DNA of 64,000 nt from Isochrysis galbana (taxonomy: Eukaryota; Haptophyta; Isochrysidales; Isochrysidaceae): contig CM030934.1 in NCBI GenBank assembly GCA_018136815.1, forward strand, positions 3,561,670-3,625,669. The letters run 5' to 3'. The notes beneath the pieces are model-generated. The model did no database searches. It saw only the letters and a list, made by a program, of their open reading frames with translations, and was not told where the DNA came from. Below, piece after piece: positions 8,712 through 17,390 of the stretch. A program made the position numbers and the translations under genes. Position 1 is the stretch's first letter. Every line of letters begins with the position of its first letter.

Positions 8712-11422
8712 ATGGGTTGGGAGAGTAGCCCTTCTCTACTCGTTTTTAGGGGTGTGAGTTCTAGTTCGCGGATGTTGTTCAACGCCTGCTTCCAGAACGC
8801 CGGAAGTTTGCTCGAGCCTGTTATGCCGTCGGTCATTTTGTTCGTTGGGATCGTCGATAGGACAGCCGCTCTTCCAAGGTTTGTGCGGCTGAACCAAGCA
8901 TCCAATACTTGTTTCCATTGCGCTTGACGCGCATCTAGGTAGTTCAGCACCCATTTTGCTTGTAGCGCCTTAACGTGGTTGTCCCAGTCTAGTAGGCCCA
9001 CTCCTAGGTGGGGCCCTCCTACGGAGTCGTTTCTCAGTGGGAGTTCTGGGTGTTTGATCCATTGTAACCTGCGCCCGGTGTGCGTGTTGGTCCACATTAT
9101 TTTGTCTACGGCTCTCTTAACGGCCGTGTGGAACCACCTTGGGGCCGCTAGTGCTTGTAGCCAGTACCTTGGAATAGAGCAAATTAAGAAGTTGGCTACT
9201 TTTGTTTTGCCATGTATTGATAAGTTGTTCGTGAATGCCATGTATATAGTGGCCTTCTTTTCTATTTTGTCGACTAGCCTCCGCCAAAAGCCCTTAGTGG
9301 CCAGCGCTCCTCCCAAGGGGACTCCCAATATGATTGCGCATTCATTTCCCTTTAGCCACTTGTATCTGCGAAAATTGGCGGGGGGCCGTTTTTTTTTAAG
9401 AGACCCCATCCTTAGCCCCTCGAATTTTTGGTCGTTAGGTTTGCCACACGAGGCCGCTGCATATCTTTCCACCCATCGGAGCGATCGTGCCAGGCTGCTG
9501 TAATCGGCCGCCAGGAGTTGAGTGTCGTCCGCGAATTGACTTATTTTTAATTCTGCTCCGTTTACTACGATGCCGTCTATGCTGTCGTCTTCGTTTATCA
9601 CCCGGGTGAGGGCCTCCGCCGTTAGGAGGAAGGCTAGCGGTGATAGCGGGCAACCTTGGGGGACGCCGCTCGCCACATTAAACGGGAAGCTCCTGCCTCC
9701 GTTTGCCTTAATGTATCGGATGGGTTTCGCTTCCGAGTTTGTGAGGGCCCTCGCGTATCGGCGGAAGTCTTCTCCGAATTTAAGCTTTTCGAGGACAAGG
9801 CGGTAGAATTCCCAGTTCACTCTGTCGAAAGCTTTCTCCCAGTCGAGTGCTAGCAGTAGTCCGGGCTCCCCCGTTTCGTCTAGGTATGCCTGAGTTAGTT
9901 GCAAAAGGTGGGTGGCCTCGCCTATTAGTCGTTTCGGGACGAATCCTAGTTGGTCTTTCGAGATTATGTTTCCAATCACCGTTTTTAGTCTGTTCGTAAG
10001 TATCTTAGCTAGTATCTTGTAGTCGCTCTGCAATAGAGTGATGGGCCTATAGTTCCTAGGGTCCCGCGTGTCGCCTTTTTTATATAGGAGTATTATGTCC
10101 CCTTCTCTCATGGATACACTCAGGTACCCCTGGCTCAGTGCCAGGTTCAAGACTCTTAAGAAGTCGTGTTTTACTAAGTCTATGAAGCTTTTATAGAATT
10201 CCGCTGGGAGCGCGTCCGGTCCCGCGCTTTTGCAGAAGCCATGGTTCTCGACCGCCTTGGCGAGGGAGCTGATGGTGATGAGGTTTCTCAGATCAAATTT
10301 GTAGTTGCGTACCACTAGGTGCGCCGAAACGTCCCTAAAGGCGCCGGCGAGCGCCTTGCCTGACGCCCGCGGGAGGCTCTTGGTCTTTTCGTCAAGTGTC
10401 TGATACTTGACCGCTATGGGACAGGGGATGCCCGCCTTGCGAAAATCCGCTACGTCTTTGTACATTTCACGAAATTGGTTAGCGCAGTCTGCCGTCACGA
10501 GGATCTCCCATGGGCCGGAGGCGCTCTTGGACAAGAAGTCGGGCTCGAGGTCAACGCCCTCCAGCTTGTTGAGATGGGCGGTGATAGCGCCTAAGGTCTC
10601 TTCATCTTTGGCCTTGTAACCTTTCTCGTATGCCGTGAATGTGATGATGATCTTCTTGTCAATCGGAAATTCGGTTTCTTCTTCGGGCATAGGTTCGAAG
10701 TCTTCGTCAAGTAGGGCCACCTGCGTGGCCGGTGAGAGGGGTGGGGTTAGTCCCATGTGTGGTCCAGCCCCTATGAGGTCCATGAAGCCCTTTGGGTCCG
10801 TGTCTATGTCGCCCTCTCTCAAGGGTTTCGTGTGTTGGGTGTTTTGTGTTGGCTCTTGTTTGTGTTGGTGTCCGATGTGTTGGGTCTCCCTGGCTGGTGT
10901 TGTGTGCGACGCGTGCTTGCCTGAGTCGCGCTTGTCCCTCCGCCTCTCGGCTGCGCTGGTGAGTTTGTTCTCAGTGCTGTGTCCCTTGTTGTCGTTTGTC
11001 CCCATCTTGGGGGTCCACAGCTGGTCTCTGTCATTCTTTTGGTCTTGGTATGACATTCCCCCAGTTGGGTTCTGTCTGAGATGGTGCCGGGTCAGCCCCT
11101 CTCGCCGGAGCGCGAGGGCGGTACCGCGGCTGTGTAGGGTCCAGGCCCGGGGGCCTTCCCTGATGGAGCGTCCCTCTGGCTTGGTGTGGCAGGTGTGGCT
11201 GTGAGGTGAGACGTATGTGTGTTGAATGTTGGCCACCAGCATGCGGGCTGTTCGCTCGCTGTTCTCGGGTTTGCGCGGGCGTGGCCCGCTGGCTCCCATG
11301 CCCACCTGGCTGGGAGGGTCGTCCTGGCGCGGCCGCTTCGGCGACAGCGGCGTGTCCATTAGTCCTTCGTCCATCGCGGCGAGGGCAGCGGCAGCGAGAG
11401 CGGGCGGCGGCGCGCGCTCCAT
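8564..11422 (-). CDS. LINE ORF: ORF1-like N-terminus fused to reverse transcriptase
   Basis: 952 codons from an ATG (MERAPPPALAAAALAAMDEG). Residues 1-230 are low-complexity and basic. About 250-370 is an ORF1-like region (KALAGAFRDVSAHLVV, ITISSLAKAVENHGF) that also occurs in the relic at 59976. Reverse transcriptase follows at once: SAGPDALPAEFYKSF, NYRPITLLQSDYKILAKIL, LLALDWEKAFDRVNW, GVPQGCPLSPLAF and the catalytic FADDTQLL near residue 629. No apurinic endonuclease motifs lie between ORF1-like and RT parts, suggesting an internal deletion that fused the two. The last 40 or so codons are out of frame; the true C-terminus continues in the next entry. Confidence 0.85.
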   Translation of the reverse strand: MERAPPPALAAAALAAMDEGLMDTPLSPKRPRQDDPPSQVGMGASGPRPRKPENSERTARMLVANIQHTYVSPHSHTCHTKPEGRSIREGPRAWTLHSRGTALALRREGLTRHHLRQNPTGGMSYQDQKNDRDQLWTPKMGTNDNKGHSTENKLTSAAERRRDKRDSGKHASHTTPARETQHIGHQHKQEPTQNTQHTKPLREGDIDTDPKGFMDLIGAGPHMGLTPPLSPATQVALLDEDFEPMPEEETEFPIDKKIIITFTAYEKGYKAKDEETLGAITAHLNKLEGVDLEPDFLSKSASGPWEILVTADCANQFREMYKDVADFRKAGIPCPIAVKYQTLDEKTKSLPRASGKALAGAFRDVSAHLVVRNYKFDLRNLITISSLAKAVENHGFCKSAGPDALPAEFYKSFIDLVKHDFLRVLNLALSQGYLSVSMREGDIILLYKKGDTRDPRNYRPITLLQSDYKILAKILTNRLKTVIGNIISKDQLGFVPKRLIGEATHLLQLTQAYLDETGEPGLLLALDWEKAFDRVNWEFYRLVLEKLKFGEDFRRYARALTNSEAKPIRYIKANGGRSFPFNVASGVPQGCPLSPLAFLLTAEALTRVINEDDSIDGIVVNGAELKISQFADDTQLLAADYSSLARSLRWVERYAAASCGKPNDQKFEGLRMGSLKKKRPPANFRRYKWLKGNECAIILGVPLGGALATKGFWRRLVDKIEKKATIYMAFTNNLSIHGKTKVANFLICSIPRYWLQALAAPRWFHTAVKRAVDKIMWTNTHTGRRLQWIKHPELPLRNDSVGGPHLGVGLLDWDNHVKALQAKWVLNYLDARQAQWKQVLDAWFSRTNLGRAAVLSTIPTNKMTDGITGSSKLPAFWKQALNNIRELELTPLKTSREGLLSQPMWAARPIRDPNSTHHGKNYGTSSNATPSITSSKISRRLRRTAWKNARNT

Positions 11423-11505
11423 GACCCTATCAGTTTACTGATAGTTGAAGAAAGCCCGGCTTTAAGGAAGTTTGACATGAATTTGGCCGTCGACCCGGTA
11501 AGAAA

Positions 11506-11536
11506 CTGGGGGTCGAGCAGCGGGCTCGACCCCCAG
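11506..11536. repeat. Perfect hairpin, 13-bp stem
   Basis: CTGGGGGTCGAGC and its exact complement are separated by AGCGG. The word TAAGAAACT overlaps its left edge (11499-11507) and recurs just before the next hairpin. Confidence 0.7.
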
Positions 11537-11548
11537 CTAAGAAACTCC

Positions 11549-11575
11549 GGCGGCCGCGCAGCGGCAGCGGCCGCC
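11549..11575. repeat. Perfect hairpin, 9-bp stem
   Basis: GGCGGCCGC and its complement GCGGCCGCC surround a nine-base loop, preceded by TAAGAAACT at 11538-11546. Confidence 0.65.
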
Positions 11576-11873
11576 CCGCCACGACGAGGCGCCCGCCCGT
11601 CGTTGTCCGTTAGTCGTTAGTCGTGCTAGCAGCCGTTAGCAGTAGGCCTGGGCCTCGGGCGCGGCACGGCCGCCAAGCATGCGGGCCACGCCGAGTCGTG
11701 AGTAGACGTAATGCGTGAGTACGAGTACGAGTGCGCGCGCCAGCTGGCCGCGCCCCCCGCTGCAAGGCGAAAACGGTGGGGTTGGCGCCCGCGCACTCTA
11801 GCCTTTTGACTGCTTACTGCTTTGTCTCCGCAAGAAAAAGCTAATGTCGCATTCGCGAATCGACGAGGGGAGT

Positions 11874-11911
11874 GGCGCGCGCTCCATGACTTTATCAGTT
11901 TACACATAGTT
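11874..11911 (-). repeat. LINE 5'-leader relic
   Basis: Nearly repeats 11409-11446: same GGCGCGCGCTCCATGA word and a TATCAGTTTA tail. A fragment of a second element carrying only leader and ATGGAGCGCGC start. Confidence 0.6.
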
Positions 11912-12540
11912 GTGCTCGTTTGCGTTTAACATGTAGGATGTAGATGTTCACGCGTGCGCGGCGAGAAGATTATTGGCATGTGATTTACTATTGTTATTGT
12001 TATCGTAGGATGTAGATGTAGGACTGACTGCCCACAACGACGTCGTACCCCGACGTACAACAGACAGACGCCTCTGCGGCTGCATCAATCAATAACAAAG
12101 TATCAAGGAAAGAAATTGTAGAACGCGGGCGCACAAGGCGTTCTCATTCACGCAAACCTCGCTGCACGGCGGATAGATGCAGCAGCAGCAGCAAAGCCAC
12201 GACGGTTGCGAGGGGTACAAGGAGACCAATGCCAGCACTAATCTTGGCAAATGCGCTCGTCCGCAGAAGGCGCTGGCCGCGCTGCTCCCGCTGTAACGGG
12301 TCTGCACATCACCATGCAGAGCGCCCACCCTGCGCCCTGCTTGCGGCGGCGCCTGCGCCCTGCTGGCAGCACCACCATATGATGTGGCACCTCCGATACA
12401 GTACTAGGCATCCAACATCCTAGTGACTACAACAGGACTGCCCAACCATATGTCGCCGTCGCCCGCGGCTGCTGCTCCAAAAGCCGCCCGCCCTCCACCA
12501 CCAACCCACCCAAAACCAAGTCATTGCACGCTCTTCTCCC

Positions 12541-13139
12541 CTAAAACTTCGAGAGGTCGACGCCATACTTGGCCGCAGTCTCGTCGAGTCCAAGTTTGCG
12601 AATGGTGCGCAGGGTTGAGGTGGCAACCTTGAGCCGGACAGTGCGGTTGAGGCTGGGCGAGAAGAACTTCTTCGACTGGAGGTTGGGGTACTGCAAGTAG
12701 GCGTTGTGCTTGTTGGAGAAAGTGACCCGGTTGGCGTTGTTGGCCTTCTTGCCAGTGATGTCGCACACGCGGAGCATCTGGGCGCGCGAGGCGAGCGGGC
12801 TGAGTCTGTGCGGCAGGGCGTGGCGGGCAGGGCGCGCGGATCCGCGGTGGCCGAGCGCAAGCAGTGTCCCACACCAACCTTCCCCCGCCTCTCCCTTCTC
12901 CTCGTTCCCCCTGGCCAGCTGCGTGCCAGGCGTCTGCGCTGAGAGCCGACCCCCTCTTTCCCCCCCGCACCCCCTTTCTCTCCTGGAGGCGTCTGCCCTG
13001 GCTGTGGCGTGAGAGCGCTCACCTGGACGTCGGCAGCAGCGTGCTGCACCGCCGGCCGGATCGGCTGCGCGAGCGTGGGCGGCGCGAAGGCGGCTGCGCC
13101 GAGGCTGAGCAGCGCAAGGCAGAGGGCGCGGAGAGCCAT
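12541..13139 (-). CDS. Plastid ribosomal protein bL28, two exons
   Basis: Large-subunit ribosomal protein of bacterial type. Exon 1 (13139-13023, 39 codons) encodes the targeting leader; exon 2 (12777-12541, 78 codons) encodes mature bL28: MLRVCDITGKKANNANRVTF, LQYPNLQSKKFFSP, VRLKVATSTLRTIRKLG. The intron starts GTGAGC and ends CCCAG directly before the ATG-bearing exon 2, so a shorter untargeted product from exon 2 alone is conceivable. The leader MALRALCLALLSLGAAAFAP is a signal peptide ending in Ala-Phe-Ala-Pro, the cleavage-site motif of proteins sent to complex plastids of red-algal origin; this is the best organism clue in the window. It diverges from the SOUL gene. Confidence 0.88.
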
Positions 13140-13461
13140 GGGGACGCGGCGGGGGGGAGAGGAAGGCCCGTCGCCCCCCCCCGCGGAGAGGGGCCCGTGG
13201 GTACGTAAAGAAGACGCGAGAAGAGAGAAATGTTGCGCGCGGGGTGGGGGGCCGCGCTCGGCGCTGCGTGGAGGTGGCGGAGGAGCGGAGATCGTGCGCC
13301 TCGAGGCGAAAGAAAAAAACAAAACAAACCCCGCGCCACGCCGCGCGCCGCACCTAAAATAGAAGGGGAGGGGTTTTGTTGTAGAAAGGCGCCGCGATGC
13401 TACCGGCGGCGCCGCGCCTCCCTCGCCCCTTTCGCTCCGCGGCGGCGCCTCGGCGGACTGC

Positions 13462-13577
13462 TCGCGCACTCTCTCCCTCCCTCTCTCCCTCTCCCTCTCC
13501 CTCCCTCTCTTTCTCCCTCTCCCTCCCTCCCTCCCTCTCCCTCCACCCCCCGCCCTCTCTCCACCCCCCCTTCCACC
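13462..13577 (+). promoter_or_regulatory. CT-rich leader of the SOUL gene
   Basis: A nearly pure pyrimidine tract ends directly before the ATG at 13578. Similar sense-strand tracts precede other host start codons here (1400-1460, 35726-35800, 42180-42250 and, on the minus strand, 31086-31388). Confidence 0.4.
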
Positions 13578-14694
13578 ATGCTCTCATCTGCGGGCGCATG
13601 GCTTTGGCGCGCACTGGCGGTGGCAGTGAGTGCGCTCGCACTGCTGCGGCTCGGCGTTGGCGTTGCAGCTTGGCGTGCGGCCGAGGGGCTCGAGAGGCCT
13701 GCATTCCACGTGGTGCGCAAGATAGGCAGGGGAGTCGAAATCAGGTGAGACTTAGGGGCGGCATGGACGAGGCATGAAGGGGGCAGGGGAAACGTGAGGA
13801 TCAGCTGGGCGCCAGCGCTAGAGCAGGCAGGGCGGACAGGCGGCTCGTTGGAGGTCGGGTGTGTCGAGGGGTGCGAGAAGGAGCATTCAGAGGCTGCTAG
13901 TGCGCACTGACGCTGGCAACCCGTGAGGCAGATAGCATGGGCTCACGGGGGTATGAAAGACATGAGGTCAAAATAGAGAGAGGGATGGCAAGGCAAGGCC
14001 AGGCTGGTTGGCATGATCGCATGGGCGGAGTAGTGGCGAGATGGATAAGGGGCGATTCCTTTCGTCCCCGAGGCTTTGGAGATACGAAAAAAAAAGGCTT
14101 GGGCCTGCTTGGAGCGTCCATCGGCGGGTGCCAAGGCGTCTCGCCGTGCCAGTCTCTTCCCGCCCCCGCCAACCACGCCACTCCACCTCGCCCACCAGAC
14201 AATACGAGCCTTTCCTGATCGCGGAGACGGCGGTGCCGCAGGCGGGCGCCTCGGCGGTACGTGCTAGCAGCCAAGGCTTTCGCACCGTGGCCAAATACAT
14301 CTTTGGCGGCAACCGCGGCGCGGTGAAGATGAAGATGACCGCGCCCGTCACAACCGCCATCTCCGATCGCGGCCTGGCACGCGTCAGTTTTGTCATGCAG
14401 CCGTCCGAGTATGTGAGCACGTCTCAGGCGCCGCGCCCATCCGATTCGGCCGTCAAGGTGAAGCGCGTTGATGGCCGGCTCGTTGCCACGCGCTCCTTCT
14501 CTGGCCCGCCGCCCACCGACGCACGCGTCGCCAAGGAACGCGCTCTTCTGCTCAAGGCGCTCGAATCGGCTGGCCTCGCCAATGCCGTGATTGAGGGCGA
14601 GACACTTGTCTCAGGATACCACGACCCATTCATGACTCCTGGACCGCTCCGGCGCAACGAGGTGGCCGTGCCCCTCAACGCACGCGCGATGTAG
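13578..14694 (+). CDS. SOUL heme-binding family protein, two exons
   Basis: SOUL/HEBP proteins bind heme or tetrapyrroles. Exon 1 is 13578-13744 and exon 2 is 14199-14694; the intron starts GTGAGA and ends CCACCAG. Splicing yields VEIRQYEPFLIAETAV, the usual SOUL start. Later motifs: GFRTVAKYIFGGNRG, KMKMTAPVTT, VSFVMQPSEY, and a C-terminal GYHDPFMTPGPLRRNEVAVPL. The N-terminus (LWRALAVAVSALALLRLGVGVAAW) is one hydrophobic segment, a signal peptide or membrane anchor; no clear cleavage motif, so localisation is open. About 220 residues, typical of the family. Confidence 0.87.
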
Positions 14695-15224
14695 CAAGCA
14701 AGCGGGGAATGACCACGGTAAGTGCAGGAGGCGCCTTGTGTTTTGCGCAGGGTAGCCTCGCACTGGCTGCGAGGGAGGGTCGCAACTCGTAGCCACCCAC
14801 CTGCTGCCGTCCATGAGGCGCCTCCCCTTTTCGTTCGTACATGGGCAATCACCCGTTCTGGCGGTCACGTGCCGTGTGTGGTGGGCTTTGCTCGGGGGTG
14901 AGTAGTAGTGTCTAGGCGCCCGGCAACAGCGAGGAAGGTGGTGACGCATGCGCGTGGCGGCGCACACCACTCTGGCTTGAGTTTGGGCCAGCGCTCGGCC
15001 TTGGCATTCGGCTAAGAGCCTAGAGGCTGAGAGCACGGTCAGGGGTGAATTGACGTACAACGACGTAGAGTCGTGGTGCTAGTGCAAGCAGCTGAGATCG
15101 GCACATGGATGGTCAAAAGTCATGCGTCTTGCTATCGGAGGTCAAATTCATACACGACGTACAAGCAATAATATGCAATATACTACTAATTGAACTTCTC
15201 CCATCTGAAGTTCAACTGCTTTTA
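14695..15224. other. Intergenic, nothing recognised
   Basis: Spacer after the SOUL gene with no convincing reading frame; AT-richer around 15150-15215 just before the dispersed repeat. Confidence 0.45.
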
Positions 15225-15660
15225 TAAGTAGGAGGCCCATGGGGGCCTCACGCCCCCCTCTCTCCATCGCAGACACCCCTTGAGTGGGCCTGCACAACCA
15301 ACCTCAGCCCCTGGCCTTGCTGGCAGGGGCTGAGTTGACATACATCATTCTGGTCCAAACAAGCCTTCGCCGAGCGCGCGCGCGAGCGCCGCACGCACTC
15401 GCCTGCACTGGCCCTCGCTCGTACTGACCCCCCCACCACCACTGAGCCACAGACCACCAAGGCCGCCAGGAGGGCACCCAAGGCCAGCGAGAGGAGCGAG
15501 GGCGAGAGGCAGGAGAGGCCAGGGGCACTGCCCCAGTCTCCACTGCCCCCTGAGCTGCCCCAGCTGGCAGAGCTGGCTCTCGGGGGGGGGGGGGGGGGGG
15601 GCGAGCGAGGGGCCCCCAGAAGGGGGCCATGGCGCGCGCATGCAGCACACGCCCGTAGGA
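15225..15660 (+). repeat. GC-rich dispersed repeat, copy 2 (probable LINE 5' UTR)
   Basis: Begins with a TTTTATAAGTAGGAGGCCC leader, then GGGGGCCTC..CCATCGCAGACACCCC, also seen at 39445-39520, 45845-45920 and inverted at 60440-60560, and then the CAGGAGAGGCCAGGGGC core shared with 2640-3030, 35040-35460 and 55690-56030. It leads into the ORF at 15720, which starts ATGGAGCGCG like the LINE ORF at 11422. Confidence 0.6.
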
Positions 15661-15719
15661 GTGTCGCATTCATCCTAGATGATGCGAGTTTCATCAAAAC
15701 TATTGTTATAGTTTTAGCG

Positions 15720-16466
15720 ATGGAGCGCGTGCCGACCGCTCCCCTCTCCCAGCCCCCCGCCGCCACGACGCCCCAACGGGGCCGCCCCAAACCGCCGGAG
15801 CCGAAGCGCTCGCAGGCCTCTGCCCCACCAGACACCGACGTCGACATGGCTCCGCCACCCTCGCCTCCTCACCAGCCCCAGAAGCAGGGAACAGGCCGTG
15901 CCCTGTTCCCTGCAGAGCAACAGAGCCAGCAACTGGCTCAGCCGCCCAGCTCCACCGTCTCGCCACCCAATCAAGGACTCCCCATGGTGGGTGGCAGCAT
16001 TGCTGCCACCCCCATGGTGGTAACTCCTACCAGCAGTGCACCCCTCGGGGGCGGGCACTTGACACAACAATCAATCCTTGGAGCCTTTGCTCCCACCAAC
16101 CAACCAACAACCCATGCGCCCAAGTCGTATGCTGAAGCCACGCATGGGAGCAAACTGAAGGAGCCAGCCCAACAAGCTCTGAAGCAGCCAGCCCAACAAC
16201 AACCGCAACAGCTGTCGCGCAAGCGGGCCGACCCACAGTCGGATCCCAAAGGGACTCCCACCAACACCACCCAACTCGCTCCCCCTCCAATGGATGAAGA
16301 AGAGGAACCCGAAGACACACCCTTTTTCATTCAGCTAGCGCAACTAGCTGAAGACAAAAAGGACATTAAAAGTGAGGATGTAGCCACGTTCATGAAGTTT
16401 CTTCTCTCTAGGCTAGAGGGCCTAGATGCCACGCCAAGGTGTCGTTCCGTCAAATGTGGGACATGA
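15720..16466 (+). CDS. Retroelement ORF1-like, Pro/Gln-rich protein
   Basis: 248 codons from an ATG opening MERVPTAPLSQPP; the MER start and preceding TATAGTTTTAGCG context mirror the LINE ORFs at 11422 and 39548. The body is disordered: Pro-rich to residue 60, Gln-rich around 150-165, an acidic patch DEEEEPEDTPFFIQLAQLAED, and a predicted helix KSEDVATFMKFLLSRLEGL. No RT or endonuclease follows. I read it as ORF1 or a 5' fragment of a LINE of the same superfamily; a host gene cannot be excluded. Confidence 0.45.
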   Translation: MERVPTAPLSQPPAATTPQRGRPKPPEPKRSQASAPPDTDVDMAPPPSPPHQPQKQGTGRALFPAEQQSQQLAQPPSSTVSPPNQGLPMVGGSIAATPMVVTPTSSAPLGGGHLTQQSILGAFAPTNQPTTHAPKSYAEATHGSKLKEPAQQALKQPAQQQPQQLSRKRADPQSDPKGTPTNTTQLAPPPMDEEEEPEDTPFFIQLAQLAEDKKDIKSEDVATFMKFLLSRLEGLDATPRCRSVKCGT

Positions 16467-16544
16467 GTCGAATTGAGCAATCGAATGTCCACAGTTGTAC
16501 ACAGCGTTATTTTAAAATTAAATGTAGACTAGCGTAACATTCCC

Positions 16545-17390
16545 TGCTTCCCGCGACGCGTGTCCCCCCGGAGGGTAGGGCCTGGTAAGAGTTTCGCGCC
16601 GGACCCCAGGAGTGGAGAGAGGGGGGGGCTCGTGCCCCCCCATGGGGGGGCGTGACAGTCGCGACTGTCAGAAGAACGCAGAGGGTGTATCGAGGAGAGA
16701 GACGAGGGTGCGATCCGATGGCGACAGGCGTGCGAGAGCCTCGGAGCGACAGCGAACGAAGGTAGGCGAGGCAAGGGCAGCGTGCGCAAATGCGTGGGAG
16801 CCAAACCACGGGGAACCGCGCGACGATCCCGACGAGTACCACCACTGCCCGAGGACGAAGACCGCGTGCTGCGGCCGCATCATTGGACCTGCAGGGTTGG
16901 CAACAGACGGGCGGGCTGAGACGGGCAAATGGGAGACATGAGCAATGGGGCCACCGTGCGAGGACGGTGCGAGACGAGGCGAGCGGCGCGGGGCCTGATG
17001 ATCCGAGCCGGTGGTCTCGGATCCCACGGGAGCCTCGATCGCGTGCGACGTCGGCGGGGCTGAGACGGTCTGAGATTGTGATTCTGCAGCCCGCTTTCTC
17101 ATCTGAGGCTTACGAAGAGGCGGGAAGGGGTGAGCATCATCATAGGCGGTGACGAGCGACTCGCAGCGGCGAAGCAGTTCGGCTAGCGGCTCCCATGTGG
17201 CCGCAGCTTTCGCGTAACCACGCCACTTGACGAGATACTGCCTGGAATCACCTCGAAGAGATGAAGAAGGGAGTCGGGCAGCAGGCCCGGGGCCTCTTCA
17301 CGACGAGACGGCTGACTTGGGGCGACCGAGGCGACCGAGAGGCGTTCGAGGGAGGCGTGATAGGGCTCGTAGGCGGCCTCCGAGTCCGAT
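16545..17390 (-). pseudogene. Ty3/gypsy chromovirus 3' relic with chromodomain
   Basis: On the minus strand about 17255-17100 encodes SRQYLVKWRGYAKAATWEPL followed by AELLRRCESLVTAYDDAHPF, the core of a chromodomain of the kind found at the integrase C-terminus of chromoviruses, where it guides insertion into chromatin. A linker with RRSPRLAPSSHGG follows (about 16990). Upstream the frame (DSEAAYEPYHASLERLSV) runs into the polinton-like element at 17391 and appears to resume at 28166. Frameshifts separate the pieces, so it is a relic. Confidence 0.6.

Larger units (their letters stand above)
7061..11447 (-). mobile_element. Non-LTR retrotransposon (LINE), 4.4 kb
   Basis: Bounded by a 16-base target duplication. 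Transcribed right to left: a leader with the inverted pair CTATCAG/CTGATAG (11425-11445), ORF starting at 11422 with reverse transcriptase, then a zinc-finger C-terminal part in a shifted frame. The 3' end on the coding strand is a T-run (10 A's on the plus strand at 7062) rather than a poly-A tail. A degraded copy of the same 3' end lies at about 48085-48240. The copy is inactive: one frameshift near 8700 and apparently no endonuclease domain. Confidence 0.85.
11448..12540. other. Spacer with paired hairpins and a LINE 5' relic
   Basis: Starts with the right copy of the LINE target duplication (11448-11463). Two perfect hairpins lie at 11506-11536 and 11549-11575. At 11874-11911 about 38 bases repeat the LINE 5' leader and start codon on the minus strand. 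A short AGC run occurs near 12180. No protein gene recognised. Confidence 0.5.

Noticed and set aside
15248-15847. Long minus-strand frames over the dispersed repeats (also 2550-3021 and 55636-56214)
   Set aside because: Frames and translations differ among repeat copies; no conserved protein.
16668-17102. Independent host gene with an RRSPRLAP motif
   Set aside because: It continues from the chromodomain-encoding sequence on the same strand and fits a Ty3/gypsy 3' relic better.
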